This document shows positions 1-9,669 of a stretch of 64,000 nucleotides of DNA, piece by piece. Position 1 is the stretch's first letter. Every line of letters begins with the position of its first letter. This DNA is from Calothrix sp. NIES-3974. Its GTDB lineage: Bacteria > Cyanobacteriota > Cyanobacteriia > Cyanobacteriales > Nostocaceae. Location: the NCBI RefSeq assembly GCF_002368395.1, contig NZ_AP018254.1, forward strand, positions 4,650,001 to 4,714,000, read 5' to 3'. The notes under the pieces are model-generated. The model had not been told where the DNA came from, searched no databases, and was given only the letters and a program-made list of their open reading frames with translations. Made by a program: the position numbers and the translations under genes.

Positions 1-46
1 AACCACAATGTTGTAACCGATCATTCGCCTCAAAGCTTTACCTACC

Positions 47-74
47 GTACAGACGCGATATATCTCGTCTCTAG
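47..74. repeat. dispersed palindrome, GATATATC core
   Basis: Imperfect palindrome with arms of the GTACAGACG/CGTCTCTAG type and an AT-rich palindromic core. It lies just downstream of the ExoD-like gene, where it could act as a hairpin terminator. First of about 20 family members in the window. Confidence 0.6.
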
Positions 75-75
75 G

Positions 76-717
76 CTACTTAAAAATATTTGGTAATATA
101 CTGGGAGCAACCCACAATCCATAGCCAATAAATACAAATAATAAGGTGACTAAAATCGTCAAAAAATAACCAATCCCCATTAATAAACCATCGGATTCTA
201 AGGTAGAAATAGCAAGTATCAAAATCGCAATTGTGGGAAATGGATTGGTCAGAGGTACGGGTGAAATTAACAGTATACATAACCAGGCAATACATAAACC
301 ATTCAGTCGCCAGGTAAAGGAATTTTGGGCTAATTTTTGCCAACGGGGACGGGTAATTTTTTCGACAATACGGGTGACACGGTGCAGGTTTTTTAATAAG
401 ACTTGGGCAAAATTACGGGGGAATTTATAGTTGGCAATTTGACGCGGTAACCACGGTGTTTTCCTTCCTAAAGCCATCTGTACTGATAATAAAAAACAGG
501 CTCCACCGAATGGCCCTGTTAATCCCGGAGGCATGGGAAAGAGAAATGGTAACACCAGTAACACCATCACCAAACTAAATCCCCGTTCAGAAGTAATATT
601 TAAAACGTTTCCAATGGTTAAGGGTTGCTGGGAAAGTTGTTGTAATAATAACTTGATATCCTGAGAAAATCGCAGATGAATGGAGTTCGGTGAGGAAGAT
701 TTTTTGGGTTTGCACAC
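76..717 (-). CDS. ExoD-like exopolysaccharide synthesis membrane protein
   Basis: A 213-residue membrane protein of the ExoD family, linked in rhizobia to exopolysaccharide production and alkaline tolerance; its biochemical role is not established. The N-terminal ~45 residues are soluble. They are followed by a hydrophobic stretch containing PFLFPMPPGLTGPFG, typical of the family, and by two further hydrophobic segments in the C-terminal half (about residues 137-155 and 180-203). The start is GTG at 717; no better internal start is visible. The gene stands alone, with mnmA about 220 bp upstream on the same strand. The family call is sound; a role in polysaccharide export here is inference. 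Confidence 0.8.
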   Translation of the reverse strand: MCKPKKSSSPNSIHLRFSQDIKLLLQQLSQQPLTIGNVLNITSERGFSLVMVLLVLPFLFPMPPGLTGPFGGACFLLSVQMALGRKTPWLPRQIANYKFPRNFAQVLLKNLHRVTRIVEKITRPRWQKLAQNSFTWRLNGLCIAWLCILLISPVPLTNPFPTIAILILAISTLESDGLLMGIGYFLTILVTLLFVFIGYGLWVAPSILPNIFK

Positions 718-867
718 GCGATCGCTATTTGGCTTTTGCTAAATGATTATATATTTATATGTACAGTTAGTTGTATTTTAGGTTCAAACAAAATTTTAAA
801 TTATTAACTGAATTTTAACACGATTGTTTGTATTTCTTATGCTGATTCCCAAAATTTTGGTGACACA

Positions 868-897
868 TGTAGAGACGCGATATATCGCGTCTCTACA
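868..897. repeat. dispersed palindrome, GATATATC core
   Basis: Perfect 30-bp inverted repeat: arms TGTAGAGACG / CGTCTCTACA around CGATATATCG. It lies between mnmA and the ExoD-like gene and would fold into a long hairpin on either strand. Confidence 0.8.
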
Positions 898-941
898 GAA
901 CCAACACAATTCATCTGTCGGATTTCTGTGGACACAATGGT

Positions 942-1991
942 CTACCCTTCAATAATTCCCCCACCTAACACCTTTTCCCCGTCGTACCAAACTGCGGCTT
1001 GTCCGGGGGTAATACTAAACTGAGGTTCCGCAAACACAATCCGTACTCGGTGATTTTCCAGGGGAATGACCGTCACTGGAACTGGTGTAGAACGGTAACG
1101 CACTTGAACTGCGGCGGAAATTGGGGTTTGGGGTGCAGCAATCGAGACCCAGTTGACCCGACCGACGTGACATTCTGGTTGGGTGGCTTTAGTGCGATCG
1201 CCGACAACCACACGATTATTGGCTGCATCAATGGCAATTACATACAATGGTTCAGCCGCAGCGATTCCCAAACCTTTGCGCTGACCAATGGTGTAGTATT
1301 GAATGCCGTCATGTTGTCCTAAAACATTTCCTGCCAGATCAACGATATCACCGGGTTTCGGAGCCAAATATTTATCCAGAAAAGCCCGCATGGAACCATT
1401 ACTTTCGACTAAACATAAATCTTGGCTTTCCGGTTTATCGGCGGTTTTTAAGCCGTATTTCCGAGCAATTTGCCGGGTTTGGCTTTTTTCTAACTCTCCC
1501 AACGGAAACAATGTCGCCGCTAATAAATCCTGGGATAAATCGTATAAAAAATAGGATTGGTCTTTATGGCGATCGCGGGCCCGTAATAATTCGTAACGTC
1601 CTGTTTGAGAATTGTAATTAATCCGTGCGTAGTGTCCAGTGGCGATTTTGTCGCTGTTGAGCTTTTCCTGAGCATATTTCACCATTGGACCAAACTTGAC
1701 AGTTTTATTGCATTGGGAACAGGGTAAGGGGGTAATCCCTTGGCTGTAACCAGAAACTAGATAATCGACGATGTTGGTGGCGAACACATCACGCATATCC
1801 TCAATGTAGTGAGGAATTCCTAGCTGCTCGCAAATATACGCAGCATCCACCATGCCCTCGGAACAGCATTGTCCTTTGCCCTTCATGAGCCAAAGGGTGA
1901 GTCCGACGACATCGTAGCCTTGGTGGTGGAGGATAGCTGCGGCGGTAGAACTGTCAACACCGCCTGAAAGTCCAACAACGACTTTGTTCAT
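942..1991 (-). CDS. mnmA: tRNA-specific 2-thiouridylase MnmA
   Basis: Cytoplasmic enzyme that installs the 2-thio group on the wobble uridine of tRNA-Lys, -Glu and -Gln, using ATP and persulfide sulfur. The 349 residues show the N-type PP-loop SGGVDS at residues 9-14. The catalytic cysteine is C94 in PCSQCN, with the partner cysteine C193 in [15 protein letters not shown] and the C-terminal beta-barrel (CHVGRVNW) are also present. Length is normal for the family and the ATG start is well placed. It is divergent from the SPOR-domain gene with about 107 bp between the starts, so the two probably have back-to-back promoters. Nothing is missing. Confidence 0.97.
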   Translation of the reverse strand: MNKVVVGLSGGVDSSTAAAILHHQGYDVVGLTLWLMKGKGQCCSEGMVDAAYICEQLGIPHYIEDMRDVFATNIVDYLVSGYSQGITPLPCSQCNKTVKFGPMVKYAQEKLNSDKIATGHYARINYNSQTGRYELLRARDRHKDQSYFLYDLSQDLLAATLFPLGELEKSQTRQIARKYGLKTADKPESQDLCLVESNGSMRAFLDKYLAPKPGDIVDLAGNVLGQHDGIQYYTIGQRKGLGIAAAEPLYVIAIDAANNRVVVGDRTKATQPECHVGRVNWVSIAAPQTPISAAVQVRYRSTPVPVTVIPLENHRVRIVFAEPQFSITPGQAAVWYDGEKVLGGGIIEG

Positions 1992-2098
1992 GATGTATAA
2001 ATGTTGCTAGGCTGTGGATTTATAAGCTAACACTATGTAGTTATTACAATAGTTAACCTGGAAATGACCTTAATTGTCAAAATTGGAATTAACAGCTT

Positions 2099-2884
2099 AT
2101 GAACTGGAGTGCATTTTTCCATCAATTGATTAGATTTACCCGCTTGCGTTCATCAACAAGGATGCGAGTCGCATTTTTTTGGTTGTTAGCGATCGCAACT
2201 TTTTTGGTTGTGTTGCCAAGTAAGGCCCAATCACCGGGTGTAATGGATAATTTTTCCTCCCCAGTACCGATGTTACCAGCAAGCGGAGAGCGATTACCAG
2301 AACTACCACAGAATGCGGTTGAGTTTGTCACCCCCCAAACAAATTATAACCAAACGATTAACCAAACCCCAACGGGGGTATCAAGACAACCCCAATATTG
2401 GGTGATTGTCAATAGTTCCGAACCCCAGTTACTGATGGCGACCAAACAAATTGAACCCACAGCCTATTTTCGTTCTATCCAGGGTCGAACCATCATCCAA
2501 GCAGGTGTGTTTAGTACCTCCGTAAATGCCGATACCAGAGCGCGACAACTAGTATTCATGGGAATTCCCGCAGTACAGGTAATTAATAGTCAAACAGGGC
2601 AAATTATTAGCTATAATCCTGGCAATCCCAACCCACCTAGACCCCAACCCCAACCTAGTCAAGCCTATTTTGTCGTCATTCCTGGGGGGAGGGAGGAATT
2701 ACCGGGGATTGAAAATAAAATTCGCCAGAATATAGGTCAAAATTTAAACATTATGCGTCGCCATCAACCACGGGGATGGCATGTAGCAGTGGGACCATTT
2801 CGCGATCGCTATGAAGCTGAACAATGGCATCGCAATCTCAAAAATCTGGGTTTCGGTAATGCTAGGGTTTATTACGGTCGGTAA
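2099..2884 (+). CDS. SPOR-domain membrane-anchored protein
   Basis: A 261-residue protein with a short basic N-terminus, one membrane segment or uncleaved signal (about residues 22-43, ending near a SKAQS motif), a Pro/Gln-rich linker and a C-terminal SPOR-type domain (about residues 185-261). SPOR domains bind denuded peptidoglycan glycan strands at division sites. A second SPOR-like half-repeat appears near residues 128-165 (AGVFSTSVNADTRARQL). It probably faces the periplasm and binds the cell wall. No enzymatic domain is visible. Divergent from mnmA. A septal role is inferred from the family, not shown here. Confidence 0.75.
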   Translation: MNWSAFFHQLIRFTRLRSSTRMRVAFFWLLAIATFLVVLPSKAQSPGVMDNFSSPVPMLPASGERLPELPQNAVEFVTPQTNYNQTINQTPTGVSRQPQYWVIVNSSEPQLLMATKQIEPTAYFRSIQGRTIIQAGVFSTSVNADTRARQLVFMGIPAVQVINSQTGQIISYNPGNPNPPRPQPQPSQAYFVVIPGGREELPGIENKIRQNIGQNLNIMRRHQPRGWHVAVGPFRDRYEAEQWHRNLKNLGFGNARVYYGR

Positions 2885-3220
2885 TTGCTGGAACTTTGGT
2901 GCATTTAGACTTAAATTACGTCTATGCACCATCAAAGCCAAGGAAAGCCCCCATTATATAATCATCAGATATTTTACAGCTGATTGCAGTTAAATGTAAA
3001 CGACATGGGGATTGATATGAAACACAAGTATATCGGTTCCCGGTCTGGTGAGGTACGAGTTTAATTCTGCTTGTATTTTGAGCAAAGCTAAAGAATTTTA
3101 GATGTACCTCAGTTGCTTGGGAAAGGCTATAAACCCTTCAACAACAATAAATCGGAAATTAATCAACAAAGTAAAACGACATAACTACTTATCAAAAAGG
3201 GTTCTCAATCCAAAATCGTA
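2885..3220. other. intergenic, no gene seen
   Basis: About 340 bp between the convergent ends of the SPOR gene and recN. AT-rich, with only very short open frames and no clear terminator hairpin or repeat from the families found elsewhere in the window. Confidence 0.6.
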
Positions 3221-4981
3221 TTACTTACGGCTTTTTTGTGGCTTTTTACCGTTACGCTGACTTTGAGCTTGATTGAGCAGGGAATCTGCAAAGGCGATCG
3301 CATCTTGGGCTGATTTTCCTCCTGCAAGTTGAGCTAGTTCCTGACGACGTTGTTCTAGTTGCTCTAAGGCTGTCACCCGGACGACTGTGCGCTCATCACC
3401 ATGATTGTGATTTTTTTGACTTTGGCTGGGGTTAACTACCTGTTTCATCACATTAAAATGCTTGTCAGCCATTGCTGCCACTAGGGGTTGGTGTGTCACA
3501 CATAATACTTGGCGAGTTTGTCCTAACTGATAAAGTTTATCGGCGATCGCTTGAGCGACCCGTCCGGAAACACCGACATCGATTTCATCGAATACCATTG
3601 TTGCGGGGGTATCAACTTGGGAAAAACAGGCTTTGAGAGCAAGTAAAAACCGACTCATTTCTCCTCCCGATGCGGTTTCCGATAGGGGTTGTAGGGGTTC
3701 CCCCGGATTCGGACTAAACATAAAAGTAATTTTGTCGGCTCCCGTGGGGGTAGGTGCAACAGGTTCAATGGCAACTTGGAATTGAACCTTATCCATTGCC
3801 AGGGGTTTCAATTCCCGTACTAAACTCGATTCAAAATCCCTTGCAGCAGCTTGTCGCAATTTAGTTAACTCCAAACAAGCATCATTTAGGGTGTCGAAAG
3901 CTTGTTTTTCCTGCTTTTCCAGAGCTTCCACCGATTGTTCGCTATCAGTCAGGGCTGCTAATTCCGCCGAAATGCGATGATAATGGGCGATCGCATCTGC
4001 TAGGGTGGGACCGTATTTGCGGATAATTAATTTGAGTTCCCGAATTCTCTCTTCCACCTCTTCTAAGCGTTGGGGGTCAGCTTCCAGAGCTTCCCCGTAG
4101 GCATTAATTTGGCGAGCAACTTCCACAACAGCCGTTTGAGCATCCCGAATTAAATCCAATAGGGGTGTCAGATGGCTATCATATTCCACCATATCCGTGA
4201 GGGTATTTTCACTATCACCCAATAAATCCGTCACAGTGGGTGTATCCCCATCACTTTGATACAAAGCTTGGTAGACCTGGTAACTCATCTGTTGTAAATC
4301 TACCACATGGGTGAGGCGATCGCGTTCCTGTTGCAGTTGTTCTAACTCGTCTGCGTCCCCTAAATTTGCATCTCCTAATTCCTTAACTTGATAGGTCAAC
4401 AAGTCCAATTGCTGCAACCGCTCCCGTTCCGAAGTTCGTCGTGCTTCCAAAGCCGTATGAACCTGTTGATAAGCTGCAAACGCACTCGCTACCTGATTAC
4501 GAGCAGCTAAAATTTTCTCCCCACCATAACTATCCAACCAATCCCGTACCTGAGCAGATTGTCCCACCAGCACATTTTGCCCTTGAGCAGTGATTTCCAC
4601 CACCCTCCCCCGTAAATCATGCATCACCTGACGATTTACCAACACCCCATTGATCCGAGAACGACTGCGAACATTATTCCCACTGGTACTAATTTCGCGA
4701 CTGATAATCAATAAATTCTCATCAATCAAATCAATTTCCTGCTCCCCTAACCAAGCAGCTAAACTCGGATTCACACAAAAAGTACCCTCCACCACCGTCC
4801 GACTAGTTCCTGTGCGAATCACCCGACTCGACACCTTACCCCCTAACACCGCATCAATCGCATCGAGAATAATCGACTTACCCGCACCAGTTTCACCCGT
4901 CAACACATTTAAGCCAACACCAAACTCCAATTCCAACTCATCAACCAAAGCAAAATTTTCGATTCGCAGCGATCGCAACAT
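3221..4981 (-). CDS. recN: DNA repair protein RecN
   Basis: SMC-like ATPase that acts early in double-strand break repair and helps hold broken DNA together. The Walker A GETGAGKS follows the N-terminal LRIENFALVDELELEFG block. A long coiled-coil, rich in Glu, Gln and Arg, spans about residues 160-390. The ABC-type signature SGGEMSRFLLALK, Walker B TMVFDEIDVGVSG and the His-switch CVTHQP follow in the C-terminal lobe. I place the start at the ATG at 4981 (MLRSLRIENF), the conserved family start; an in-frame start 14 codons upstream (5023) would add a non-conserved leader. It is monocistronic, and no LexA-type box is evident upstream. Confidence 0.95.
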   Translation of the reverse strand: MLRSLRIENFALVDELELEFGVGLNVLTGETGAGKSIILDAIDAVLGGKVSSRVIRTGTSRTVVEGTFCVNPSLAAWLGEQEIDLIDENLLIISREISTSGNNVRSRSRINGVLVNRQVMHDLRGRVVEITAQGQNVLVGQSAQVRDWLDSYGGEKILAARNQVASAFAAYQQVHTALEARRTSERERLQQLDLLTYQVKELGDANLGDADELEQLQQERDRLTHVVDLQQMSYQVYQALYQSDGDTPTVTDLLGDSENTLTDMVEYDSHLTPLLDLIRDAQTAVVEVARQINAYGEALEADPQRLEEVEERIRELKLIIRKYGPTLADAIAHYHRISAELAALTDSEQSVEALEKQEKQAFDTLNDACLELTKLRQAAARDFESSLVRELKPLAMDKVQFQVAIEPVAPTPTGADKITFMFSPNPGEPLQPLSETASGGEMSRFLLALKACFSQVDTPATMVFDEIDVGVSGRVAQAIADKLYQLGQTRQVLCVTHQPLVAAMADKHFNVMKQVVNPSQSQKNHNHGDERTVVRVTALEQLEQRRQELAQLAGGKSAQDAIAFADSLLNQAQSQRNGKKPQKSRK

Positions 4982-5214
4982 TGAATTCGATTCTCCGTCA
5001 GGGGATATGGCAGTCAAAAACAAAACAGCAAGATCAACTCAAGGTAGAGTTTCAAATCTGAATTTGCGTGCTAATTGTGTTATCTCTTGTGAAAAACTAA
5101 GATCAAAAACCAACATACAACTCGCAGTTTAGCAAAACTTGTCCAGTTTGAATGCCTATGAAACTAATTGTGACAAAAAAGTTGCTTGAAGAAAACAGGG
5201 TACACAAGAACTCG

Positions 5215-5320
5215 GATTCCTCACAAACTTCCGAACACTTTCAGTTATTAGGGAGTGGAGAGTAGGGATTAGGGAGTAGTTGGAAAATCAACCCATTACC
5301 TAAGGCTGATTACTCCCTTG
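5215..5320 (-). repeat. ~100-bp interspersed repeat, copy 1
   Basis: On the minus strand it reads TGAGTAATGGGTT-like sequence, then ATTTTCC, GGAGTAG-type motifs, then GAAAGT and TTTGTGAGGAAT. The same order of blocks occurs at 14841, 23595, 26165, 40251 and 41181. Non-coding. Confidence 0.6.
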
Positions 5321-5730
5321 CTCAAAATGCAGCAAGAAGACAATAGGTAAGAGGTTGTTTGTGAAGTATTAATTATCACTATTTTGACTAGTGTCCTGAC
5401 TCTGGACATGGGGTTATAAAGCTAATTTTTCCTTCGAGAGTACAGACGCGACCTCGGACGACCGGGAAGCAAACAAGTTGGGATTTTTGATACCCCTACG
5501 GATTTTGAATATTTTTTGACAACCCGCCTTGGGTCAATTTTAATGGACTTGTGCTTTGAGACTGGGACTTTTTTTCCCAGACCGACATGAACTGAAAATT
5601 TACGTGCATACCTCTATGTGGAAGTAAAATATAACGAAATTACGGATATATCTGACAAGTAAGTAGGGAGTAGGGAGTAGTAAGGCAATACGGCTAGGAA
5701 CAGAAAAGTCGTAAACCCAAAATAATTATT

Positions 5731-5782
5731 GTAGAGACGCGTTAGCGTTCAGCTCCTCTGAAAGAGGCTATATCGCGTCTCC
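5731..5782. repeat. dispersed palindrome split by an insert
   Basis: The left arm GTAGAGACGCG and right arm TATCGCGTCTCCC of the palindrome family are separated by about 25 bp that contain a small hairpin of their own (CTCCTCTGAAAGAGG). It looks like a repeat nested in a repeat. Confidence 0.55.
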
Positions 5783-5933
5783 CGAAATCACCACAAAAAA
5801 TCATTAACCGAACCGTATTGAGTAGTAAGCAGGAAAAACAATACATGTAGCCTGACTTGAAAACGAGTAGGGAGTAGGGGAAAAACCACTTTCATCCGTT
5901 CTGGTGTACGCAATTCATGATGGCTACTTCCAA

Positions 5934-6008
5934 AATCCATAGACGCGCGTAGCGCGGATCGACCGAAGAGTAATCCAAAATCCAAAATCTAAAATCTAAA
6001 ATCCACCA
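5934..6008 (+). repeat. CCAAAATC array abutting a start codon
   Basis: Contains AAAATCCATAGACGCGCG, a GCGG core and GAAGAGTAATCC, followed by four CCAAAATC/CTAAAATC units that end a few bases before the ATG at 6010. The same composite occurs before the starts at 19538, 26360, 49151 and 61959. Confidence 0.7.
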
Positions 6009-6009
6009 G

Positions 6010-7656
6010 ATGAAACTTATACGTAATGGTCAGGTAATCCTGACGGGAATTTCTACACTAATGTTAACTGCTGCATCTGAACCCATTATCAAAAGGGCAG
6101 ATGCAAACCAGGATATGGAGCTAAAAATTGGTATTGTCCAACGTTTTGGCGATGATACCAAGGAAATACTCGAACTTGCACCCACTAAAGATGACCGTTT
6201 GCGTTTGACTTTCCCGGTTGCAAATGGTAATAAAACCCTAGAAACAGCGAACCCGGTACGGTTAGAAATTGCCATGCAACCGATTCCGGAACCACGACTA
6301 GAAGAAAGGGTGGTATTGGGAACCTATCGTACCTTTGAAACCGCCGAACATAGCGCCAAAGCTTGGCAAAAAAAGGGTATTGAGGTGGAAATAGCCCAAC
6401 CGGAACGCTGGGAAGTCTGGGCAAAACGTGATATTTATCATACTCCCCTATTACGAAGATTTTTATTAGATAGCGCCAAAGCCAACGGGAATAAAACTGC
6501 CTACATCAAAACCGCAATGGTAAAAGCGACACCCGTTGCTAGCTGGGTTTACAATAATCAACGTTATGGCTTTAAGAACCTGACTATTGAAAGTGGTAAA
6601 AACCTGATTCGCGTGAATCAAGGTGTCAAAAAAGATGATACCCCCCTAGAAAATACAGAAATTCCTAACCTTCTCAAACCAGAAAAAGCCAAACTATTCC
6701 CCGGCAAATTACAAATCCAGCCCAACGCCTACGGTAGTTATACCCTCGTCAATCATGTACCTTTAGAAACATACCTCCGGGGTGTTGTACCCTACGAAAT
6801 TGGTACATCCTCCCCCGATGCAGCCTTAGAAGCTCAAGCAATTATAGCCCGTACCTATGCCCTGCGTAATCTCCGTCGCTTCGCCATTGATGATTATCAA
6901 CTTTGTGCTGATACCCACTGTCAGGTGTACTTTGGTTTACAGGGTGTTGCCAAAAGTACTGATGCCGCGATCGCCCGCACCCGGGGAATGGTATTAACCT
7001 ATCAAAATGAACTCGTGGATGCTCTCTATTCAGCTAGTACTGGTGGTGTAACTGCGGCTTTTTCTGATGTTTGGAATGGGGAAGACCGTCCCTATTTACG
7101 TCCAGTTCTCGATGCTCCCAGTAATGTTTGGAACCTCACAAGTCAACCCCTGACCCTGGAGGAAAATTTCCAAAAATTTATCACCCAAAAAACCGGATTT
7201 AACGAATCATCCTCAAGTCTATTTCGTTGGCGACGGGAAACCAATATTGAAGATATCACCAAAGGTTTACAAAGGTTCCTCCGGGTCAAAAATAGCCCCT
7301 ATGCCAAATTTAAAACCGTCAAATCAATGGAAGTGGTAGAACGCGCACCCAGTGGACGTATCCTGAAAATGGATATTGATACCGACATTGGTAAATTTTC
7401 CCTCAAAAAAGATGAAGTACGTAGCGCATTTTTAGCTCCCATTAGTGCTTTTTATTACCTGCAACCCCTGAATAAGGGCACACCTGGTTTATGGGGATAT
7501 GCATTTGTGGGGGGAGGAATGGGACACGGTGTCGGTTTAAGTCAAATCGGTGCGCAAAATCTGGCCAAACAAGGTTGGAGTAGTGAGCGCATTCTTCAGT
7601 TTTATTATCCGGGAACCCAGGTACAGCTTTTAAATAATTCCATTAAGTTTGAATAA
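6010..7656 (+). CDS. SpoIID/LytB-domain cell-wall protein
   Basis: A 548-residue exported protein. A signal-like N-terminus (about residues 1-25) precedes a central region with a SPOR-like block (VLGTYRTFETAEHSAKAW). Then comes the SpoIID domain, recognisable by VPLETYLRGVVPYEIG, EAQAIIARTYALRN, CADTHCQVYFG and, near the end, GHGVGLSQIGAQNLAKQGW and YYPGTQV. Bacillus SpoIID is a lytic transglycosylase that cuts glycan strands lacking stem peptides; cyanobacterial homologues are presumed to remodel septal or outgrowing wall. It has no Shine-Dalgarno: the start is preceded by a dispersed CCAAAATC array. A full IS4 element lies 223 bp downstream. Confidence 0.85.
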   Translation: MKLIRNGQVILTGISTLMLTAASEPIIKRADANQDMELKIGIVQRFGDDTKEILELAPTKDDRLRLTFPVANGNKTLETANPVRLEIAMQPIPEPRLEERVVLGTYRTFETAEHSAKAWQKKGIEVEIAQPERWEVWAKRDIYHTPLLRRFLLDSAKANGNKTAYIKTAMVKATPVASWVYNNQRYGFKNLTIESGKNLIRVNQGVKKDDTPLENTEIPNLLKPEKAKLFPGKLQIQPNAYGSYTLVNHVPLETYLRGVVPYEIGTSSPDAALEAQAIIARTYALRNLRRFAIDDYQLCADTHCQVYFGLQGVAKSTDAAIARTRGMVLTYQNELVDALYSASTGGVTAAFSDVWNGEDRPYLRPVLDAPSNVWNLTSQPLTLEENFQKFITQKTGFNESSSSLFRWRRETNIEDITKGLQRFLRVKNSPYAKFKTVKSMEVVERAPSGRILKMDIDTDIGKFSLKKDEVRSAFLAPISAFYYLQPLNKGTPGLWGYAFVGGGMGHGVGLSQIGAQNLAKQGWSSERILQFYYPGTQVQLLNNSIKFE

Positions 7657-7663
7657 AAAGGGA

Positions 7664-7692
7664 GTACAGACGACCCGACGGGTCGTCTGTAC
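7664..7692. repeat. dispersed palindrome, ACCCGACGGGT core
   Basis: Perfect palindrome GTACAGACG-ACCCGACGGGT-CGTCTGTAC, seven bases after the SpoIID-domain stop. Probably serves as its 3' hairpin. Confidence 0.75.
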
Positions 7693-7704
7693 AGGGAGTA
7701 GGGA

Positions 7705-7733
7705 GTAGAGACGACCCGACGGGTCTTCTGTAC
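7705..7733. repeat. dispersed palindrome, ACCCGACGGGT core, second copy
   Basis: Near-perfect copy 12 bp after the previous one, separated by GGGAGTAG motifs. One arm has a single change (CTTCT for CGTCT). Confidence 0.7.
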
Positions 7734-7879
7734 AGGGAGTAGGGATAGTCCGTAGAAGCAAAATCAATTCTTTACTCAGGGCTTACAACTTATACCAATT
7801 TAATGTAAAGTTGTACGTAATTTGAACCCACTCCTTCACCTACGGAGAGGGAGAAATCTAGTCCCCTCCCCGATTACGG

Positions 7880-7909
7880 CTATCCATTACCCGGATCTTT
7901 CTTAACAAA
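7880..7909. repeat. left terminal inverted repeat of the IS
   Basis: Begins CTATCCATTA and ends ATCTTTCTTAACAAA; it is the reverse complement of the right end except for a few central bases. Confidence 0.9.
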
Positions 7910-7983
7910 AAGTAAAAATACTTAAAAGAAGACGAAAGGCTTGATAGGTATAGTTTTGAGAGAGGAAAGATAGGGTGTAAAAA

Positions 7984-9342
7984 ATGGAAAAATGGGCAGC
8001 AAGGGAATTGAAGCACTTGGATTTGGGAGATAAACGGCGAAACAAGCGTTTGATAAAGATGGTAGAAGATTTAGCAGCACAACCAACATCGAGTGTACCT
8101 CAAGCATGTGGGAGCGTAGCAGCGACAACAGCAGCATATGATTTGTGGAGTTCGCCGTATATAAAACCATCAGATATAAGCAATGGACATATCAAAAGTA
8201 CAATCGAAAGGGCAAAAGAACACGAGATAGTATTAGCAATACAAGACACAACAAATATGGATGTAACAAGTCATCCAGCAACAGAAGGAATTGGATATCT
8301 AGACCAGAGAAAAAGTTTAGGATTAAAAGTACATTCAACGTTATTATCAAGCATAAAAGGAGTTCCACTGGGAGTAATAGACCAACAAGTATGGTCAAGA
8401 AATATCGAAGATTTAGGAATAGCAAAAACACGTAGAAAAAGACAAACAGAAGAAAAAGAAAGCCAAAGATGGTTGGAAGGGCTAGAGAGAACAAATAAAT
8501 TACTACCAGAAAAGATAAAAATCATAACAGTAGCAGACTCAGAAGCAGATATATTTGATTTATTTAATCAGGAAAGACCAGAAAATAGCCACTTACTAAT
8601 CAGAGGAACTCATAATAGAAAAGTTAGCCATACAGCGAATTATCTACATGAGGCGATCAGGTCAAGTCCAACTCAGGGAGAAGTAGAAGTCAAGGTAAGA
8701 AGAAATCCAGAAAGACCAGAAAGGATAGCAAAACTAACAATTAGATACGAAACAGTTGAAATAGAAGTACCAAAAAATAAGCTCGGGCGTTCGCTTTGTA
8801 AACCAGTAAAACTACAGGTGATATTAGCAGAAGAAAAGAGTCCACCATCGGAGATAAAACCAATCAGTTGGTTATTGTTAACGACATTGGAAATTAATAG
8901 CCTTGAAGATGCGGTAAAATGTGTTGAATGGTATACATATCGTTGGTTAATCGAGCGTTATCACTATACATTGAAAAGCGGTTGTCGAATCGAGGAATTA
9001 CAACTGGAGACAGGAAAACGCCTATCAATGGCATTAGCGACATATTCGATTGTGGCATGGCGATTATTATGGTTAACTTACCAAGCAAGGGATAATCCAG
9101 AACAAAGTTGTGAAACGGTTTTAACTACAGTTGAATGGCAATCTTTATGTGTAAGTGTGAACAAAAACCCAATTCCACCAGATCAGCCACCAACATTAAG
9201 AGAAGCTGTACGAATGATTGCTCGACTAGGTGGTTTTCTGGGTCGTAAAGGTGATGGGGAACCTGGAGTCAAGACGATTTGGAGAGGGTTACGACGATTG
9301 CACGATATCGCCGTAACTTGGAAGCTAGCCCATCAAATCTAA
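7984..9342 (+). CDS. IS4-family transposase
   Basis: A 452-residue DDE transposase. The N-terminal ~60 residues (WAARELKHLDLGDKRRNKRL...PQACGSVAATTAAYD) match the Tn5-type DNA-binding domain. Catalytic acids are D88 (QDTTNMD), D185 (ADSEADIFD) and E324. E324 lies in a full YREK signature, Y317-x2-R-x3-E-x6-K331, which defines the IS4 family. The frame is intact, so the element may still be active. Codon use is rich in A-ending codons (ATA, AGA, ACA) unlike the neighbouring genes, which fits horizontal spread. The ATG is 104 bp inside the left end. Confidence 0.95.
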   Translation: MEKWAARELKHLDLGDKRRNKRLIKMVEDLAAQPTSSVPQACGSVAATTAAYDLWSSPYIKPSDISNGHIKSTIERAKEHEIVLAIQDTTNMDVTSHPATEGIGYLDQRKSLGLKVHSTLLSSIKGVPLGVIDQQVWSRNIEDLGIAKTRRKRQTEEKESQRWLEGLERTNKLLPEKIKIITVADSEADIFDLFNQERPENSHLLIRGTHNRKVSHTANYLHEAIRSSPTQGEVEVKVRRNPERPERIAKLTIRYETVEIEVPKNKLGRSLCKPVKLQVILAEEKSPPSEIKPISWLLLTTLEINSLEDAVKCVEWYTYRWLIERYHYTLKSGCRIEELQLETGKRLSMALATYSIVAWRLLWLTYQARDNPEQSCETVLTTVEWQSLCVSVNKNPIPPDQPPTLREAVRMIARLGGFLGRKGDGEPGVKTIWRGLRRLHDIAVTWKLAHQI

Positions 9343-9420
9343 ATGCATACTTTCTGAGTTTTGTCTAATCTTAATGCTTAATCCCTCTACTGAAATCATT
9401 TCTATAATCGCTTTTCAGAC

Positions 9421-9450
9421 TTTGTTAAGAAAGATGTGACTAATGGATAG
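9421..9450. repeat. right terminal inverted repeat of the IS
   Basis: Starts TTTGTTAAGAAAGAT and ends TAATGGATAG, mirroring the left end. Confidence 0.9.
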
Positions 9451-9669
9451 CTGCATCCAGGGAGGGAGGAAAGAGGGAAAACCATTCTCTCCCCTAACTT
9501 TTGTTCTCTGTTCCCTGATTTGGCAAAAAATTAATTTAAAGAAATTTATTACTCCTAGTGGGAATATACCGAGATTAGGGGAAAATAGTGATTGGGGATA
9601 GAGGAGGCGCATCAAGGTGCAACTCCATCGAGACAATTTCCCATCCCAAGTCACCAATAAAACCGGATT

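Larger units (their letters stand above)
4982..6009. other. repeat-rich 1-kb intergenic region
   Basis: No supported gene. It holds a copy of the ~100-bp interspersed repeat (5215-5320), GGGAGTAG tandem motifs (about 5250-5280, 5664-5680 and 5867-5880), a hairpin with T-rich loop at 5561-5580 (ACTGGGA/TCCCAG), a split palindrome at 5731-5782 and a CCAAAATC-type array (5934-6004) that ends next to the SpoIID start codon. Confidence 0.7.
7880..9450 (+). mobile_element. complete IS4-family insertion sequence
   Basis: The element is bounded by 30-bp imperfect inverted repeats at 7880-7909 and 9421-9450. They match at 25-26 of 30 positions: CTATCCATTA, then a divergent block, then ATCTTTCTTAACAAA. 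The total is 1571 bp with one intact transposase gene. No direct target duplication is visible just outside the ends (CGATTACGG versus CTGCATCCA), so the flanks have either decayed or recombined. It sits between the SpoIID-domain gene and ruvB and interrupts nothing obvious. Confidence 0.9.

Noticed and set aside
5561-5580. Terminator hairpin
   Set aside because: The T run lies in the loop instead of after the stem, and no gene ends nearby on either strand.
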